Below are positions 10,984 to 21,138 of a stretch of 64,000 nucleotides of DNA, piece by piece (position 1 is the first letter of the stretch; each line of letters begins with the position of its first letter). Under the pieces are notes generated by a model, which was not told the DNA's origin, searched no databases, and saw only the letters and a list, made by a program, of their open reading frames with translations. Origin of the DNA: [Mycobacterium] fortunisiensis (lineage in GTDB: Bacteria > Actinomycetota > Actinomycetes > Mycobacteriales > Mycobacteriaceae); assembly GCF_019050325.1 (NCBI RefSeq), contig NZ_VOMB01000016.1, forward strand, positions 708,844 through 772,843, in the 5' to 3' direction. The position numbers and the translations under genes were made by a program.

Positions 10984-12531
10984 TTAGGGACGCCTCCATT
11001 CCCGGCCGGTGCGGCGCAGCATCTCATCGGCCGACGGCGGGCCCCAGGTGCCCGACTCGTACGGTTCCGGTTTCCCGTGCGTGGCCCAGTAATCGAGGAC
11101 GGGATCGAGGATCTTCCACGACAATTCGACTTCGGCGTTGACCGGGAACAACGACGGCTCGCCCAGGAGGACGTCGAGGATCAGACGTTCGTAGGCCTCG
11201 GGGGAGTCCTCGGCGAATGCCGAGCCGTACGAGAAGTCCATGTTGACGTCGCGGACTTCCATTGCCGTGCCGGGCACCTTCGAGCCGAACCGCAACGTGA
11301 TGCCCTCGTCCGGTTGCACGCGGATCACCAGGGCGTTCTGGCCCAACTCCTCGGTCATGGTGGCATCGAACGGCAGATGCGGAGCCCGCTTGAACACCAG
11401 GGCGATCTCGGTCACCCTGCGGCCCAACCGTTTTCCGGTGCGGAGGTAGAACGGCACGCCGGCCCAGCGCCGGGTGTCCACTTCCAGCGTGATGGCCGCG
11501 TAGGTCTCCGTGGTGGAGTCGTGGGCGAACCCTTCCTCGTCGAGCAGCCCCACCACCTTCTGCCCGCCCTGCCAGCCGGCGGCGTACTGGCCCCGTGCGG
11601 TCGTCTCGTCCAGCGGCTCAGCCAGTTTCACCGCAGACAGGATCTTGATCTTCTCCGACTGGAGTTCGTGCGGGCTGAAGCTGACCGGCTCCTCCAGTGT
11701 GGTCAGGGCGAGAAGTTGCAGCAGATGATTCTGGATCACATCGCGGGCGGCACCGATGCCGTCGTAGTAGCCGGCGCGACCGCCCAGCCCGATGTCCTCG
11801 GCCATCGTGATCTGGACGTGGTCGACGTAGTTGTTGTTCCAGATCGGTTCGTAGAGCGTGTTCGCGAACCGCAGCGCCAGGATGTTCTGGACGGTTTCCT
11901 TGCCCAGATAGTGGTCGATGCGGAACACCGATTCCTCGGGGAACACGCTGTTGACGACCGCGTTGAGCTCGCGGGCGGTGGTGAGGTCGTGGCCGAACGG
12001 CTTCTCGATCACCACCCGGCTCCACCGGTCGCCGCGCGGCCTGGCCAGGCCCGACTTGCGCAACTGCTCGCACACCAACGGGAAGGCGTTCGGCGGAATC
12101 GACAGATAGAACGCGTGATTACCGCCGGTGCCGCGTTCGGCGTCGAGTTTGTCCAGCGTTTCGGCCAGGCGGCCGAATGCGTCGTCGTCGTCGAAACTGC
12201 CTTGCACGAACCGGAATCCCTCGGCAAGCCGGTCCCAGACCTCCTGCCGGAACGGCGTCCGGGCATGCTGCTTGACCGCTTCGTAGACGACGTTGCCGAA
12301 ATCCTGATCGGCCCAGTCGCGGCGGGCGAACCCGACCAACGCGAACGAGGCCGGCAGCAGCCCCCGGTTGGCCAGGTCGTAGATCGCCGGCATCAGCTTC
12401 TTGCGGGCGAGGTCACCGGTCACACCGAAGATGACGACGCCGCAGGGACCGGCGATGCGTGGCATCCGCTTGTCCCGCTTGTCGCGGAGCGGATTGTGCC
12501 AGGCATCCTCCGGCCGCGTGACCGGACTCAT
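10984..12531 (-). CDS. zwf: Glucose-6-phosphate 1-dehydrogenase
   Basis: A 515-residue G6PD oxidising glucose-6-phosphate with NAD(P). The nucleotide-binding motif [14 protein letters not shown] is near residue 35. The substrate-binding and catalytic motif [13 protein letters not shown] and the C-terminal RYERL-like region (AYERLILD) are present. ATG 12531 overlaps the tal stop (ATGA) and gives the expected N terminus [16 protein letters not shown]. It sits between tal and opcA in the pentose-phosphate operon. Confidence 0.95.
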   Translation of the reverse strand: MSPVTRPEDAWHNPLRDKRDKRMPRIAGPCGVVIFGVTGDLARKKLMPAIYDLANRGLLPASFALVGFARRDWADQDFGNVVYEAVKQHARTPFRQEVWDRLAEGFRFVQGSFDDDDAFGRLAETLDKLDAERGTGGNHAFYLSIPPNAFPLVCEQLRKSGLARPRGDRWSRVVIEKPFGHDLTTARELNAVVNSVFPEESVFRIDHYLGKETVQNILALRFANTLYEPIWNNNYVDHVQITMAEDIGLGGRAGYYDGIGAARDVIQNHLLQLLALTTLEEPVSFSPHELQSEKIKILSAVKLAEPLDETTARGQYAAGWQGGQKVVGLLDEEGFAHDSTTETYAAITLEVDTRRWAGVPFYLRTGKRLGRRVTEIALVFKRAPHLPFDATMTEELGQNALVIRVQPDEGITLRFGSKVPGTAMEVRDVNMDFSYGSAFAEDSPEAYERLILDVLLGEPSLFPVNAEVELSWKILDPVLDYWATHGKPEPYESGTWGPPSADEMLRRTGREWRRP

Positions 12532-13643
12532 CGCGCGGCGGCGTCGAGTTGGCCCTGTGTTGCGTCGAGCAGTTCCTGCCACGACTTTTCGAACTTCTCG
12601 ACACCCTCGTCTTCGAGCACCTTGAACACATCGACCAGGTCGATGCCGACGGCGCTGAGCTTGTCGAAGACCTCCTGCGCGGCGGGCGCGGTGCCGTCGA
12701 TGGTGTTGCCGGTGATCTCGCCGTGATCGGCGACGGCCTCCAGCGTCTTCTCCGGCAAGGTGTTCACCGTGTGCGGGGCGACGAGTTCGGTGACGTACAT
12801 CGTGTCGGAGTAGTCCGGATTCTTCACACCGGTGGACGCCCACAGCACGCGCTGCACCCGGGCGCCGTCACCCTTGAGCGCCGCGAAGCGCTCGCCGCCG
12901 AAGACTTCCTCGTAGGCGGCGTAGGCGAGCCGAGAGTTGGCCACACCGGCCTTGCCGCGCAGCTCCAACGCCTCCTGGCCGCCGATCTTCTCCAGCCGCT
13001 TGTCGATCTCGGTGTCCACCCGGGACACGAAGAACGACGCCACCGAGTGGATCTTCGACAGGTCGTGGCCGGCCTCCTTGGCCTTCTCCAGACCGGCCAG
13101 GTAGGCGTCCATCACGGCGCGGTGCCGCTCGACCGAGAAGATCAAGGTCACGTTGACCGAGATGCCCTCGGCGATCACCGCGGTGATCGCCGGCAGGCCC
13201 GCCAGCGTGGCCGGGATCTTGATCAGCAGGTTGGGCCGATCGACGATCTTCCACAGCTCGATGGCCTGCAGGATCGTCTTGTCGGTGTCGTGGGCCAGCC
13301 GCGGATCGACCTCGATGGACACCCGACCGTCGACACCGTCGGAGGCCTCGTAGGCCTTGGCCAGCACATCGCAGGCATTGCGGACATCGTCGGTGGTGAC
13401 GGTGCGGATCGTGGCATCCACGTCAGCGCCCCGCTCGGCGAGCTCTTTGACCTGGGCGTCGTAGGCGGTGCCCTTCGACAGTGCGGCCTGGAAGATCGAC
13501 GGGTTGGTGGTGACCCCGACGACGCTGCGGGTATTGATGAGCTCGGTCAGGTTCCCTGATTGCAGCCGGTCGCGCGACAGGTCGTCGAGCCAGACAGATA
13601 CACCTGCGGCACTCAGTGCCGCGAGATTCGGGTTCTGAGTCAT
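12528..13643 (-). CDS. tal: Transaldolase
   Basis: A 371-residue transaldolase of the actinobacterial type, transferring dihydroxyacetone units in the non-oxidative pentose pathway. [12 protein letters not shown] near residue 50, the Schiff-base lysine region [19 protein letters not shown] and [15 protein letters not shown] are diagnostic. ATG 13643 gives [14 protein letters not shown]. The gene begins 28 bases downstream of the tkt stop and overlaps zwf by 4 nt. Confidence 0.95.
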   Translation of the reverse strand: MTQNPNLAALSAAGVSVWLDDLSRDRLQSGNLTELINTRSVVGVTTNPSIFQAALSKGTAYDAQVKELAERGADVDATIRTVTTDDVRNACDVLAKAYEASDGVDGRVSIEVDPRLAHDTDKTILQAIELWKIVDRPNLLIKIPATLAGLPAITAVIAEGISVNVTLIFSVERHRAVMDAYLAGLEKAKEAGHDLSKIHSVASFFVSRVDTEIDKRLEKIGGQEALELRGKAGVANSRLAYAAYEEVFGGERFAALKGDGARVQRVLWASTGVKNPDYSDTMYVTELVAPHTVNTLPEKTLEAVADHGEITGNTIDGTAPAAQEVFDKLSAVGIDLVDVFKVLEDEGVEKFEKSWQELLDATQGQLDAAAR

Positions 13644-13671
13644 GATTCGCCTTCTTCTGCTCGTCGTACTT

Positions 13672-15762
13672 CTAGTTGTCCAGCGACCGTTCCGCGGCGG
13701 CCGCGACGGCCTCGGGGGTGAAACCGAATTCGCGGAACAGCGTCTTGTCGTCGGCGGAGGCACCGTAGTGCTCGATCGAGACGATCTCGCCGGTGTCTCC
13801 GACCAGCTTGTACCAACTCTGCGCCACTGCGGCCTCGACCGCCACCCGGGCCGAAACCGCAGGCGGCAGCACCGCATCTCGATACTCCTTGGGCTGCGAC
13901 TCGAACCACTCGACACACGGCATCGACACCACACGGGCGTTGATGTCCTTGTCCGCCAACAGCTTCTGCGCTGCCACCGCCAGCTGGAGCTCGGAACCGG
14001 TGGCGATGATCACCACGTCGGGGTTCTCCTGCGGGGTGCCGCCGAGAACGTAGCCGCCGCGGGCCACCCCTTCGGCGCTGGTGCCTTCGAGAACCGGAAT
14101 GCCCTGGCGGGTCAGGATCAACCCGACCGGCCCGGTGCTGGCGGTGCGCTCCAGCACCGTCTTCCACGCGTAGGTGGTCTCGTTCGGGTCACCCGGGCGG
14201 ACCACCGAGAGGTTCGGGATCGCCCGCAGCGCGGCGAGGTGCTCGATGGGCTGGTGTGTCGGGCCGTCTTCGCCCAGACCGATCGAATCGTGGGTCCACA
14301 CGTAGATCGGGTCGATGTTCATCAACGAGGCCAGTCGTACGGCGGGCCGCATGTAGTCGGAGAACTGCAGGAAGGTTCCGCCGTAGGGCCGGGTCGGACC
14401 GTGCAGCACGATGCCGGACAGGATCGCGGCCATCGCGTGCTCGCGGATACCGAAGTGCAGGGTGCGGCCGTACCAGGTGGCGTTCCAGTCTTCGGTCGAG
14501 ATCGACGGCGGGCCGAACGAATTCGCGCCCTTGATCGTGGTGTTGTTGCTGCCGGCCAGGTCGGCCGAACCGCCCCACAGCTCGGGCAGCGTCTGCCCGA
14601 CGGCGGCGAGCACGGCCCCGGAGGCGGCGCGGGTGGCCACCGGCTTGGAGTCGACCTCCCAATGCGGCAGGTCGGCGTCCCAGCCCTCGGGCAGTTCGCG
14701 GGCCTGCAACCGGTCCAGCAGGGCTTTGCGCTCGGGTTCGCGCTTGGCCCAGGCGTCGAAGCTCACCTGCCACTCGTCGTGTGCCTGCTTGCCACGGGTC
14801 ACCAGCTCGCGGGTGTGGGCGATGACCTCGTCGCGCACCTCGAAGCTCTTGTCCGGATCGAAGCCGAGGATCTTCTTGGTGGCGGCCACCTCGTCGGCGC
14901 CGAGCGCCGAACCGTGCACGCCACCGGTGTTCATCTTGGTGGGGGCGGGGTAGCCGATGATCGTGCGCAGGGCGATGAACGACGGTTTGTCGGTGACCTT
15001 CTTTGCCTCGGCGATCGCTTGTTCGATCCCGACGACGTTCTCGCCGCCCTCGACCTCCTGGACATGCCAGCCGTAGGCCCGGTAGCGCGCCGGTACGTCC
15101 TCACTCAGCGCGATGTCGGTGTCGTGCTCGATGGAGATCTTGTTGTCGTCCCAGAACACGATGAGGTTGCCCAGCTGCTGGGTGCCCGCCAGGGAGGAGG
15201 CTTCGCTGGTGACGCCCTCTTCGATGTCGCCGTCGGAGGCGACCACATAGATGTGGTGATCGAACGGGCTCTCACCCGGGGCGGTGTCGGGATCGAACAG
15301 GCCACGCTCGTAGCGCGCGGCCATGGCCATGCCGACCGCCGAGGCCAGGCCCTGCCCGAGCGGGCCGGTGGTGATCTCCACACCTTTGGTGTGGTGGTAC
15401 TCGGGGTGGCCCGGGGTCAGTGAGCCCCAGGTGCGCAGCGCCTCGATGTCGGACAGCTCCAGACCGAATCCGCCCAGGTACAGCTGGATGTAGAGAGTCA
15501 GGCTGGAATGCCCGCAGGACAGCACGAACCGGTCCCGGCCGATCCAGTGGGTGTCACTGGGATCGTGGCGCAGCTGACGCTGGAACAGCGTGTAGGCGAG
15601 GGGCGCCAGGCTCATCGCGGTGCCCGGGTGGCCGTTGCCGACCTTCTGCACCGCGTCGGCCGCGAGCACCCGGACGGTGTCGACTGCCACGCTGTCGAGT
15701 TCGGTCCAGTCGTCTGGGTGGTGGGGCTGGGTGAGAGCGGTGATCTCTTCGGCGGTGGTCAC
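13672..15762 (-). CDS. tkt: Transketolase
   Basis: A thiamine-diphosphate enzyme of 696 residues from GTG 15762 (begins [19 protein letters not shown]). [13 protein letters not shown], the TPP motif region [23 protein letters not shown] and [14 protein letters not shown] are typical transketolase signatures. GTG 15762 has GAGGAAG about 9 bases upstream, a better choice than the further ATG at 15813. It is the first gene of the minus-strand pentose-phosphate operon. Confidence 0.95.
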   Translation of the reverse strand: MTTAEEITALTQPHHPDDWTELDSVAVDTVRVLAADAVQKVGNGHPGTAMSLAPLAYTLFQRQLRHDPSDTHWIGRDRFVLSCGHSSLTLYIQLYLGGFGLELSDIEALRTWGSLTPGHPEYHHTKGVEITTGPLGQGLASAVGMAMAARYERGLFDPDTAPGESPFDHHIYVVASDGDIEEGVTSEASSLAGTQQLGNLIVFWDDNKISIEHDTDIALSEDVPARYRAYGWHVQEVEGGENVVGIEQAIAEAKKVTDKPSFIALRTIIGYPAPTKMNTGGVHGSALGADEVAATKKILGFDPDKSFEVRDEVIAHTRELVTRGKQAHDEWQVSFDAWAKREPERKALLDRLQARELPEGWDADLPHWEVDSKPVATRAASGAVLAAVGQTLPELWGGSADLAGSNNTTIKGANSFGPPSISTEDWNATWYGRTLHFGIREHAMAAILSGIVLHGPTRPYGGTFLQFSDYMRPAVRLASLMNIDPIYVWTHDSIGLGEDGPTHQPIEHLAALRAIPNLSVVRPGDPNETTYAWKTVLERTASTGPVGLILTRQGIPVLEGTSAEGVARGGYVLGGTPQENPDVVIIATGSELQLAVAAQKLLADKDINARVVSMPCVEWFESQPKEYRDAVLPPAVSARVAVEAAVAQSWYKLVGDTGEIVSIEHYGASADDKTLFREFGFTPEAVAAAAERSLDN

Positions 15763-15995
15763 TAAGCTCACTTCCTCGTCATCTATCTGCTGATACCGGC
15801 GCGTGGTTGCCATGCTGCTACGTCAAACACCCTAGTGGGGTGGACTCATCCGATGCAGACTGGTTGGCACACCGATACCGTGTGGTTTACCCAGTTGCCG
15901 GGCCGGAACAGACCCTGCGGTGTGGAGGTATTCGGCCAGCGGTCTACCATCGTCTGTAGTAGAAGCCGCGTGACGCCACCCGAGGAGTTATTTGC
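15763..15995. other. Divergent tkt/ctaB promoter region
   Basis: These 233 bases separate the divergent tkt and ctaB starts. On the minus strand TAGGGT (15833-15838) could be a tkt -10 box. On the plus strand TACCAT (15945-15950) could serve ctaB. Neither has an obvious -35 box. Confidence 0.4.
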
Positions 15996-16928
15996 GTGAG
16001 CATTCGCGAGCGCCGGCTCATCAATGGGGCGCCCAGCCGAATACGGTCCACGTTCCTGTCGTATTTGGCGTTGACCAAGCCGCGCGTGATCGAGTTGTTG
16101 CTGGTCACCACCATTCCGGCGATGTTGCTGGCGGACCGTGGCACCGTTGACCCGCTCCTGATCCTCAACACCCTGATCGGCGGCATGCTGGCCGCGGCCG
16201 GCGCCAACACGCTGAACTGTGTGGCCGACGCCGACATCGACAAGGTGATGAAGCGCACCGCGCGCCGCCCGCTGGCCCAGGCCGCCGTCCCGACCAGGCA
16301 CGCCCTGATCTTCGGTCTGGTGCTGTCGGTGACCGCGTTCTGCTGGCTGACCTGGACGTCGAATCTGCTGTCCGGGTTGCTGGCGGTGGCCACGATTGCG
16401 TTCTACGTTTTCGTCTACACGTTGCTGCTCAAACGCCGCACCTCGCAGAACGTGGTGTGGGGCGGAGCGGCAGGTTGCATGCCGGTGATGATCGGCTGGT
16501 CAGCGGTGACCGGCACGATCGGCTGGCAGGCCCTGGTGATGTTCCTGATCATCTTCTTCTGGACGCCTCCGCACACCTGGGCGCTGGCGATGCGGTACAA
16601 GGACGACTACAAGGCGGCCGGTGTGCCGATGCTGCCCGCGGTGGCCACCGAGCGCGAGGTCACCCGCCAGATCCTGATCTACACCTGGGTGACGGTGCTG
16701 ACCACGCTGGTGCTGGCGCTGGCCACCGGCTGGCTCTACGGGGCGGTGGCCCTGTTGGCCGGCGCCTGGTTCCTGGTGATGGCCCACCAGCTCTACTCCG
16801 GGGTGAAGCGCGGCGAGCCGGTCAAGCCGCTGCGGTTGTTCCTACAGTCCAACAACTATCTGGCCGTGGTGTTCTGTGCGCTGGCCATCGACTCGGCCCT
16901 GGCGCTGCCCACGATCTTCGGTCACTAG
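15996..16928 (+). CDS. ctaB: Protoheme IX farnesyltransferase (heme O synthase)
   Basis: A 310-residue polytopic membrane prenyltransferase (UbiA family) converting heme b to heme O for cytochrome aa3 oxidase. [14 protein letters not shown], the first Asp-rich motif [20 protein letters not shown] and the second region [16 protein letters not shown] are characteristic. About eight to nine hydrophobic segments are visible. GTG 15996 has GAGGAG eight bases upstream. Its partner ctaA lies at 23081-24028. Confidence 0.95.
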   Translation: MSIRERRLINGAPSRIRSTFLSYLALTKPRVIELLLVTTIPAMLLADRGTVDPLLILNTLIGGMLAAAGANTLNCVADADIDKVMKRTARRPLAQAAVPTRHALIFGLVLSVTAFCWLTWTSNLLSGLLAVATIAFYVFVYTLLLKRRTSQNVVWGGAAGCMPVMIGWSAVTGTIGWQALVMFLIIFFWTPPHTWALAMRYKDDYKAAGVPMLPAVATEREVTRQILIYTWVTVLTTLVLALATGWLYGAVALLAGAWFLVMAHQLYSGVKRGEPVKPLRLFLQSNNYLAVVFCALAIDSALALPTIFGH

Positions 16929-16973
16929 CGCGAACCAACGTTCCCGGCATCGTCGGTGTGGCAGCGTTGTGTC

Positions 16974-17927
16974 ATGACCGCATTGGTGAGCCCCGACAAC
17001 TTTGCGCGGGCCGAATCCGACCGGTATTTCGCCGGCATCGTCGACGACGGTGGGTTCGGAAAGTTCTTCCACATCCGGGAGATGGCCCCGATCGAGCATC
17101 AGATCGTGATCCGGCAGAATCGCGACACCTTGTATTCCGCGGCCGTGTTCGACCTCGATGCCGGGCCGGTGACCATCGCGCTGCCCGACAGCGCCGGCCG
17201 GTTCATGTCGTTGCAGATCATCAGCGAGGACCACTACACGACCAACGTCGCCTACGCCCCGGCCGAAGTGACGTTCAGCCGCGACTCCGTCGACACCCGT
17301 TATGCGGTTGCGGCGGTGCGGATCCTGGCCGACCCGGCCGACGCCGCCGACCTGGCCGCGGTGCACGCGCTGCAGGACGCCATCGCCGTCGCCCAACACG
17401 ACCCGGGGTTCTTCGAGGTTCCGCAGTGGGATCCAGTCAGCCAGAAGACAGTTCGCGATGCGCTGATCACCCTGTCCACCACGCTGCCCGACACCAAGGC
17501 GATGTTCGGACCCGAGTACGAGGTGGATCCGGTTCGCCACCTGATCGGTTCGGCATTCGCCTGGGGCGGCAACCCCGAGCGCGACGCGCTGTATCTCACC
17601 GTGGTCCCCGAGCGCAACGACGGGGCCACGGTGCACCGGCTGACCGTGAAAGACGTGCCGGTGGACGGGTTCTGGTCGGTGACGGTGTACAACCAGGACG
17701 GCTATTTCACCCCGAACCCGCGGAATGCCTACTCGGTGAACAACATCACCGCCGTCAAGGATCCCGACGGTTCCACCACGGTGCAGTTCGGAGGCAGTGC
17801 CGAAGGCGCGGGCGCGGCCAACCTGCTGCCGGTCACCGATGGCTGGAACTACCTCGTGCGGCTGTACCGGCCCAGGCCCGAGATCCTCGACGGGTCATGG
17901 GTGTTCCCCGAGGCCCAGCTCGTGTGA
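16974..17927 (+). CDS. DUF1254/DUF1214 domain protein
   Basis: 317 residues from ATG 16974 (begins MTALVSPDNFARAESDRYF). The N-terminal half has the DUF1254 pattern with QNRDTLYSAAVFDL and SLQIISEDHYTT. The C-terminal half has the DUF1214 pattern with GFWSVTVYNQDGYF and NAYSVNNITAVKDPDGS, ending in the usual WNYLVRLYRPR. No signal peptide is evident, although many family members are secreted. Function is not established. It is the last gene before the accessory island. Confidence 0.85.
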   Translation: MTALVSPDNFARAESDRYFAGIVDDGGFGKFFHIREMAPIEHQIVIRQNRDTLYSAAVFDLDAGPVTIALPDSAGRFMSLQIISEDHYTTNVAYAPAEVTFSRDSVDTRYAVAAVRILADPADAADLAAVHALQDAIAVAQHDPGFFEVPQWDPVSQKTVRDALITLSTTLPDTKAMFGPEYEVDPVRHLIGSAFAWGGNPERDALYLTVVPERNDGATVHRLTVKDVPVDGFWSVTVYNQDGYFTPNPRNAYSVNNITAVKDPDGSTTVQFGGSAEGAGAANLLPVTDGWNYLVRLYRPRPEILDGSWVFPEAQLV

Positions 17928-18017
17928 AGCACCGAGTGCGACGCAGGAGCCCTGATGCAGAGGGGATCGTTCTTCCTGGCTGGAGTCTGGTTTCTGGTGC
18001 TGACCGATCAACCGTAC

Positions 18018-19247
18018 TCAGCTGGCTCGTAGCAAACTCAAGGATCGATCCCGTATAGATTGGTCGACAGCATTACGTATCAACGGTTCGTCCGCGAGGA
18101 ACTCGCGGAATTCGGGCCAGTGCTGAACCGTTTGTTCGACGGTCTCGGCCGCGACGGCAGACAGGTCAACGTTCGTGCCGAGCCTGGTTGCGAGGCGATT
18201 GAACTGGTGGACCCGAACAGAGTCGAAGCGTCGCGATCCGCTGAACTTGAGCCCCAGGTCTTCTGGTTCGCCGCTAGGGCGGTAACCTTCGGTCGCTACC
18301 ACGTCGTATACCGGTGAGAGGGTGGGCACGCGTCGGTCATGGTAGATCAGGGACCAGTTCTTTAGATGCGCATCTCCATTCCCGATCAGTGTAAAGAACG
18401 TCAGGCGGCGCACAAATTCCTGCAACGCTAGTGAGTCATGTCCGCGGTATACGAGGCCGGCAATCGTCTCGAAATTCCCCTCGTATTTTCGTGCGGGGTA
18501 TACGCCTCGCACCTGCGCGAGATCCTCAATGTGTATTAGCCCACCGTCATCTGTTCGGTCGAACCGTCGCACAGCAAATGCCCATGACTCGTTTCCCGGC
18601 CATACCGAGGTTGGAAGGTTGTCAATTTGGTCTCGATTTACCAGCCTGACATCGGGCGCATCAATACCCACGGACGCTGCAAACTTCATCATGGTGTATT
18701 CGTTGGTCGGAACATTACGGTAGATCGTGTCGGGAAGCTTCAAAATCCAATCGCCACCCTCGCCCGTGGCTGTGCAAGTGAAACGATCACCGCTACGGAG
18801 CATGGAAAACTTGAGGCCGACTCCAGCAAGGGAGAATCGCCAACGATGATTCTCGATTTCACCAGATGGCGAAGACATGGTCGACTCTAGATATTCGAGC
18901 TCGTCGGTCGTGTGTGGTCCTCCAGGTAGCACGCGAACGGCTCCGGGGAGGTCGTGGCCGACTTGTAGTAGCAACTCCATTTCGCGCTCCGGAGAGACAC
19001 CTCGATCGGTGGCTATCCAGCTTCGAAGTGTGCCTTCCGGAAGCAAGTTCGAGAACCATGGGGCCAAGCGCAGATTCGACGCGACTCGTCCGCGTGGGTT
19101 CTCCTCGAAACGCAATCCTAAGACGGGACGGTCTGGGTTCCTAAGGTAGGCTTCGTCAAACTCGAACCACGTATAGTTGTTTAACGCGTGCAGATAGCCG
19201 ATAAGATTGCCGTATAGCCACACATCGTTACGAATGGCATCCGCCAT
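18018..19247 (-). CDS. HipA-like serine/threonine kinase
   Basis: A full-length 409-residue HipA-family protein. The N-terminal domain includes FSNLLPEGTLRSW (about 65-77). The kinase core keeps RFSLAGVGLKFSM, where Ser139 aligns with the regulatory autophosphorylated serine of E. coli HipA; GDWILKLPD; AVRRFDR; the catalytic GNGDAHLKNWS (Asp292, Asn297); and metal-binding YDVV (Asp315). It should be an active protein kinase. HipA toxins usually have a HipB helix-turn-helix antitoxin upstream. None is present; the DUF262 gene takes that position, ending 4 bases before this ATG. GAGGAA precedes the start. Codon use is A/T-richer than in neighbouring genes. Confidence 0.88.
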   Translation of the reverse strand: MADAIRNDVWLYGNLIGYLHALNNYTWFEFDEAYLRNPDRPVLGLRFEENPRGRVASNLRLAPWFSNLLPEGTLRSWIATDRGVSPEREMELLLQVGHDLPGAVRVLPGGPHTTDELEYLESTMSSPSGEIENHRWRFSLAGVGLKFSMLRSGDRFTCTATGEGGDWILKLPDTIYRNVPTNEYTMMKFAASVGIDAPDVRLVNRDQIDNLPTSVWPGNESWAFAVRRFDRTDDGGLIHIEDLAQVRGVYPARKYEGNFETIAGLVYRGHDSLALQEFVRRLTFFTLIGNGDAHLKNWSLIYHDRRVPTLSPVYDVVATEGYRPSGEPEDLGLKFSGSRRFDSVRVHQFNRLATRLGTNVDLSAVAAETVEQTVQHWPEFREFLADEPLIRNAVDQSIRDRSLSLLRAS

Positions 19248-19251
19248 CGGA

Positions 19252-20940
19252 TTATTCCTCTAACTCGAGGTCGTCAAGCACATAGTGATCAAGTGGCGGC
19301 GTATCTTCGAATCCGTACTCCCACCGGGAGTCCATAAACGCCTTCAGTGCTATTCGCAATGATTCATCGCGAATATTGATGAACCTCGTCATATCCCCCT
19401 CGGCTAGGGCCGTGGTGGCCCAGGGGGCGATACCGTGCGATTCGCAAGTAGCCTCCCACAATTCTTGGGGTAAATCTGGCGGCGCGGATCTGAGCATTCC
19501 TAGCACTTCGGATGGCGCCGCTTCAAGTCCTGGTGCTAATAGCCAGCGGGCTGCGGTATCTGCGTTTTCGGAAGGGAGGCCCCGCCGGGGAACAATCGCG
19601 GTCATCGCTGGCCGGGGTGTTTGTGCGTCGCCGAGAACATCGATCAAGGTAGAGCGTTCGAGTAGTTCGCCGCTCCGTAGCGATCGCGGATGTAGGGCCC
19701 ACATGGAACATGCAATCATTTTTCCCGTTGCATGATTTGTCCGGAAATGCTGAACATCAGGATATCCGACTCTGTCACGAGGGACAGCGCCCAAGAGTCC
19801 TTGGAGTGTTTTATCGAGGTTATCCGGAATGACGCGCGAGCATAATGCGCGTGCGGTTCCTGTAGTTGAGCCGGGGAAAATCTCCGGACCGGCGGCGGCG
19901 GCGCGCCAGAACCATCGTCTCAGCAGTTGGGTTTCACGCTCGTTTGGGGCCGGATGGTGCGCGAAAAACCGGGCTAGCACGATCAATAGATGTCGGTAGG
20001 GCAAGAATGCAAAATGGGGCACGTCTGCGCTTCGTTGGAGAAATCGTACTGCAAGTTCTAACGCATTCTGTGCTTCGTGATAAGCAGTGTCGGCATCCTC
20101 GCCGGGGAACTCACTCGCTCCTCGACGATCATCGAATTCGCCACGGATCTCTCGCGTAATGTCTGGGCCACGCCGAGCGAGCACCGCGCGGAGAATGGTG
20201 TCGCCATCGACATCACCAAACTCAAGGTCCTCGGCTAGGTAGGCCGCGATTTCCTCGATGACGCTTGTTGATGTTCTACTGCTGCCATCTGTCACGGGGT
20301 GCAACGCCGAGAAAACCTCGGCGCGTGTGAGTCGCTTCCCGTAGCTGTTGAGTCGGTCGAAGATGTCACGGAGGACTGACTCATCCTGGGTTTCAACGAC
20401 CGACGCTGGAATCTTAAATTGTCGTATCTTCTTCGCGGCATTAGTAGCGGCATCGAAGTGGTCCATCGCCTCGGGCCTGTCGCGGAACCATTGCATAAGG
20501 TTCTGGAGGTCGAATAAGACCGGTAGTGGTACGACGGATGCGCGCTGGTCTGTTACGCCTGGAACGAACTGCTGTGTGCTGAGATTGAAGCTCAATGAAA
20601 AACGATCGTCGGACGACGCCTCGGCTGAGAGCGCGTTGGCAAGGGTTGTCACCCGTTGCTGCCCATCCACGACCCACAATGCGCGGTCGAGTGCAGGGGC
20701 ATCGATATGTAAGGCGCCAACCCGAATCCGGGCAGGTTCGGCTGGTCGTTCCCACAGCAACAAGCTGCCCAAAGGATAGCCACGCAGGATGCTGTCAAAC
20801 AACCGTCGCGCATCCTCGATTCCCCAGCGAAACGGTCGCTGAAATTCCGGTATCCGTATTTCACCGGCCCGAACGAGAGCTACGAGTTCTTCGACCTCGT
20901 ACACTTTCGCGGTGGGTGTCGTTCCCAGACTCGACGTCAC
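19252..20940 (-). CDS. DUF262 domain protein (GmrS-like)
   Basis: 562 residues from GTG 20940, preceded by GGAAGGAAA; a TTG at 20988 is less likely. The N-terminal DUF262 domain shows IPEFQRPFRWG (30-40), LFDSILRGYPLGSLLLW (47-63) and VVDGQQRVTTL (90-100), the ParB/Srx-like nucleotide-binding core seen in GmrSD and SspE. DIFDRLNSYGKRLTRAEVFSALH (192-214) is also typical. The C-terminal half lacks the DUF1524 HNH motif; at the place where an H-x-x-P motif might be sought there is TAIVPRRG (447-454). It is co-transcribed with the HipA-like kinase. Function unknown; defence or stress response is an inference. Confidence 0.85.
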   Translation of the reverse strand: MTSSLGTTPTAKVYEVEELVALVRAGEIRIPEFQRPFRWGIEDARRLFDSILRGYPLGSLLLWERPAEPARIRVGALHIDAPALDRALWVVDGQQRVTTLANALSAEASSDDRFSLSFNLSTQQFVPGVTDQRASVVPLPVLFDLQNLMQWFRDRPEAMDHFDAATNAAKKIRQFKIPASVVETQDESVLRDIFDRLNSYGKRLTRAEVFSALHPVTDGSSRTSTSVIEEIAAYLAEDLEFGDVDGDTILRAVLARRGPDITREIRGEFDDRRGASEFPGEDADTAYHEAQNALELAVRFLQRSADVPHFAFLPYRHLLIVLARFFAHHPAPNERETQLLRRWFWRAAAAGPEIFPGSTTGTARALCSRVIPDNLDKTLQGLLGAVPRDRVGYPDVQHFRTNHATGKMIACSMWALHPRSLRSGELLERSTLIDVLGDAQTPRPAMTAIVPRRGLPSENADTAARWLLAPGLEAAPSEVLGMLRSAPPDLPQELWEATCESHGIAPWATTALAEGDMTRFINIRDESLRIALKAFMDSRWEYGFEDTPPLDHYVLDDLELEE

Positions 20941-21138
20941 GTTGGTTTCCTTCCGCTGACATCGGAGTATTGCACTGACGTCCGACAACTTCCGGCATTG
21001 GGTTGTTGGAAATTCGTGTCTTTGGAAGGAGTCGACTCAAGTTTGCGGTGGGTCGGATGTGGATCTATCCGGCGCATCTCGACAGCTGCCAATCCGACTG
21101 AGGTCTGTGCGAATTGATTCCTAGCGGTGCGGTCGAAC

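Larger units (their letters stand above)
17928..21138. other. Accessory island between the DUF1254 gene and qor
   Basis: Base composition drops visibly within this interval: A/T-rich codons such as AAT, ATA and TTA are common, unlike the flanks. It holds only the minus-strand DUF262-HipA operon plus 90 bases on the left and 198 on the right with no gene. No integrase, transposase, tRNA or flanking direct repeat was found. In the M. tuberculosis order as I recall it, this pair is absent between the same neighbours. Horizontal acquisition is inferred. Confidence 0.7.

Noticed and set aside
10495..12726. Plus-strand frame of over 740 codons opposite opcA and zwf
   Set aside because: Antisense shadow of two clear genes; composition unlike a natural protein.
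17928..21138. Attachment sites or integrase flanking the accessory island
   Set aside because: No tRNA, recombinase or convincing direct repeat was found at either edge; only chance matches of six or fewer bases were seen.
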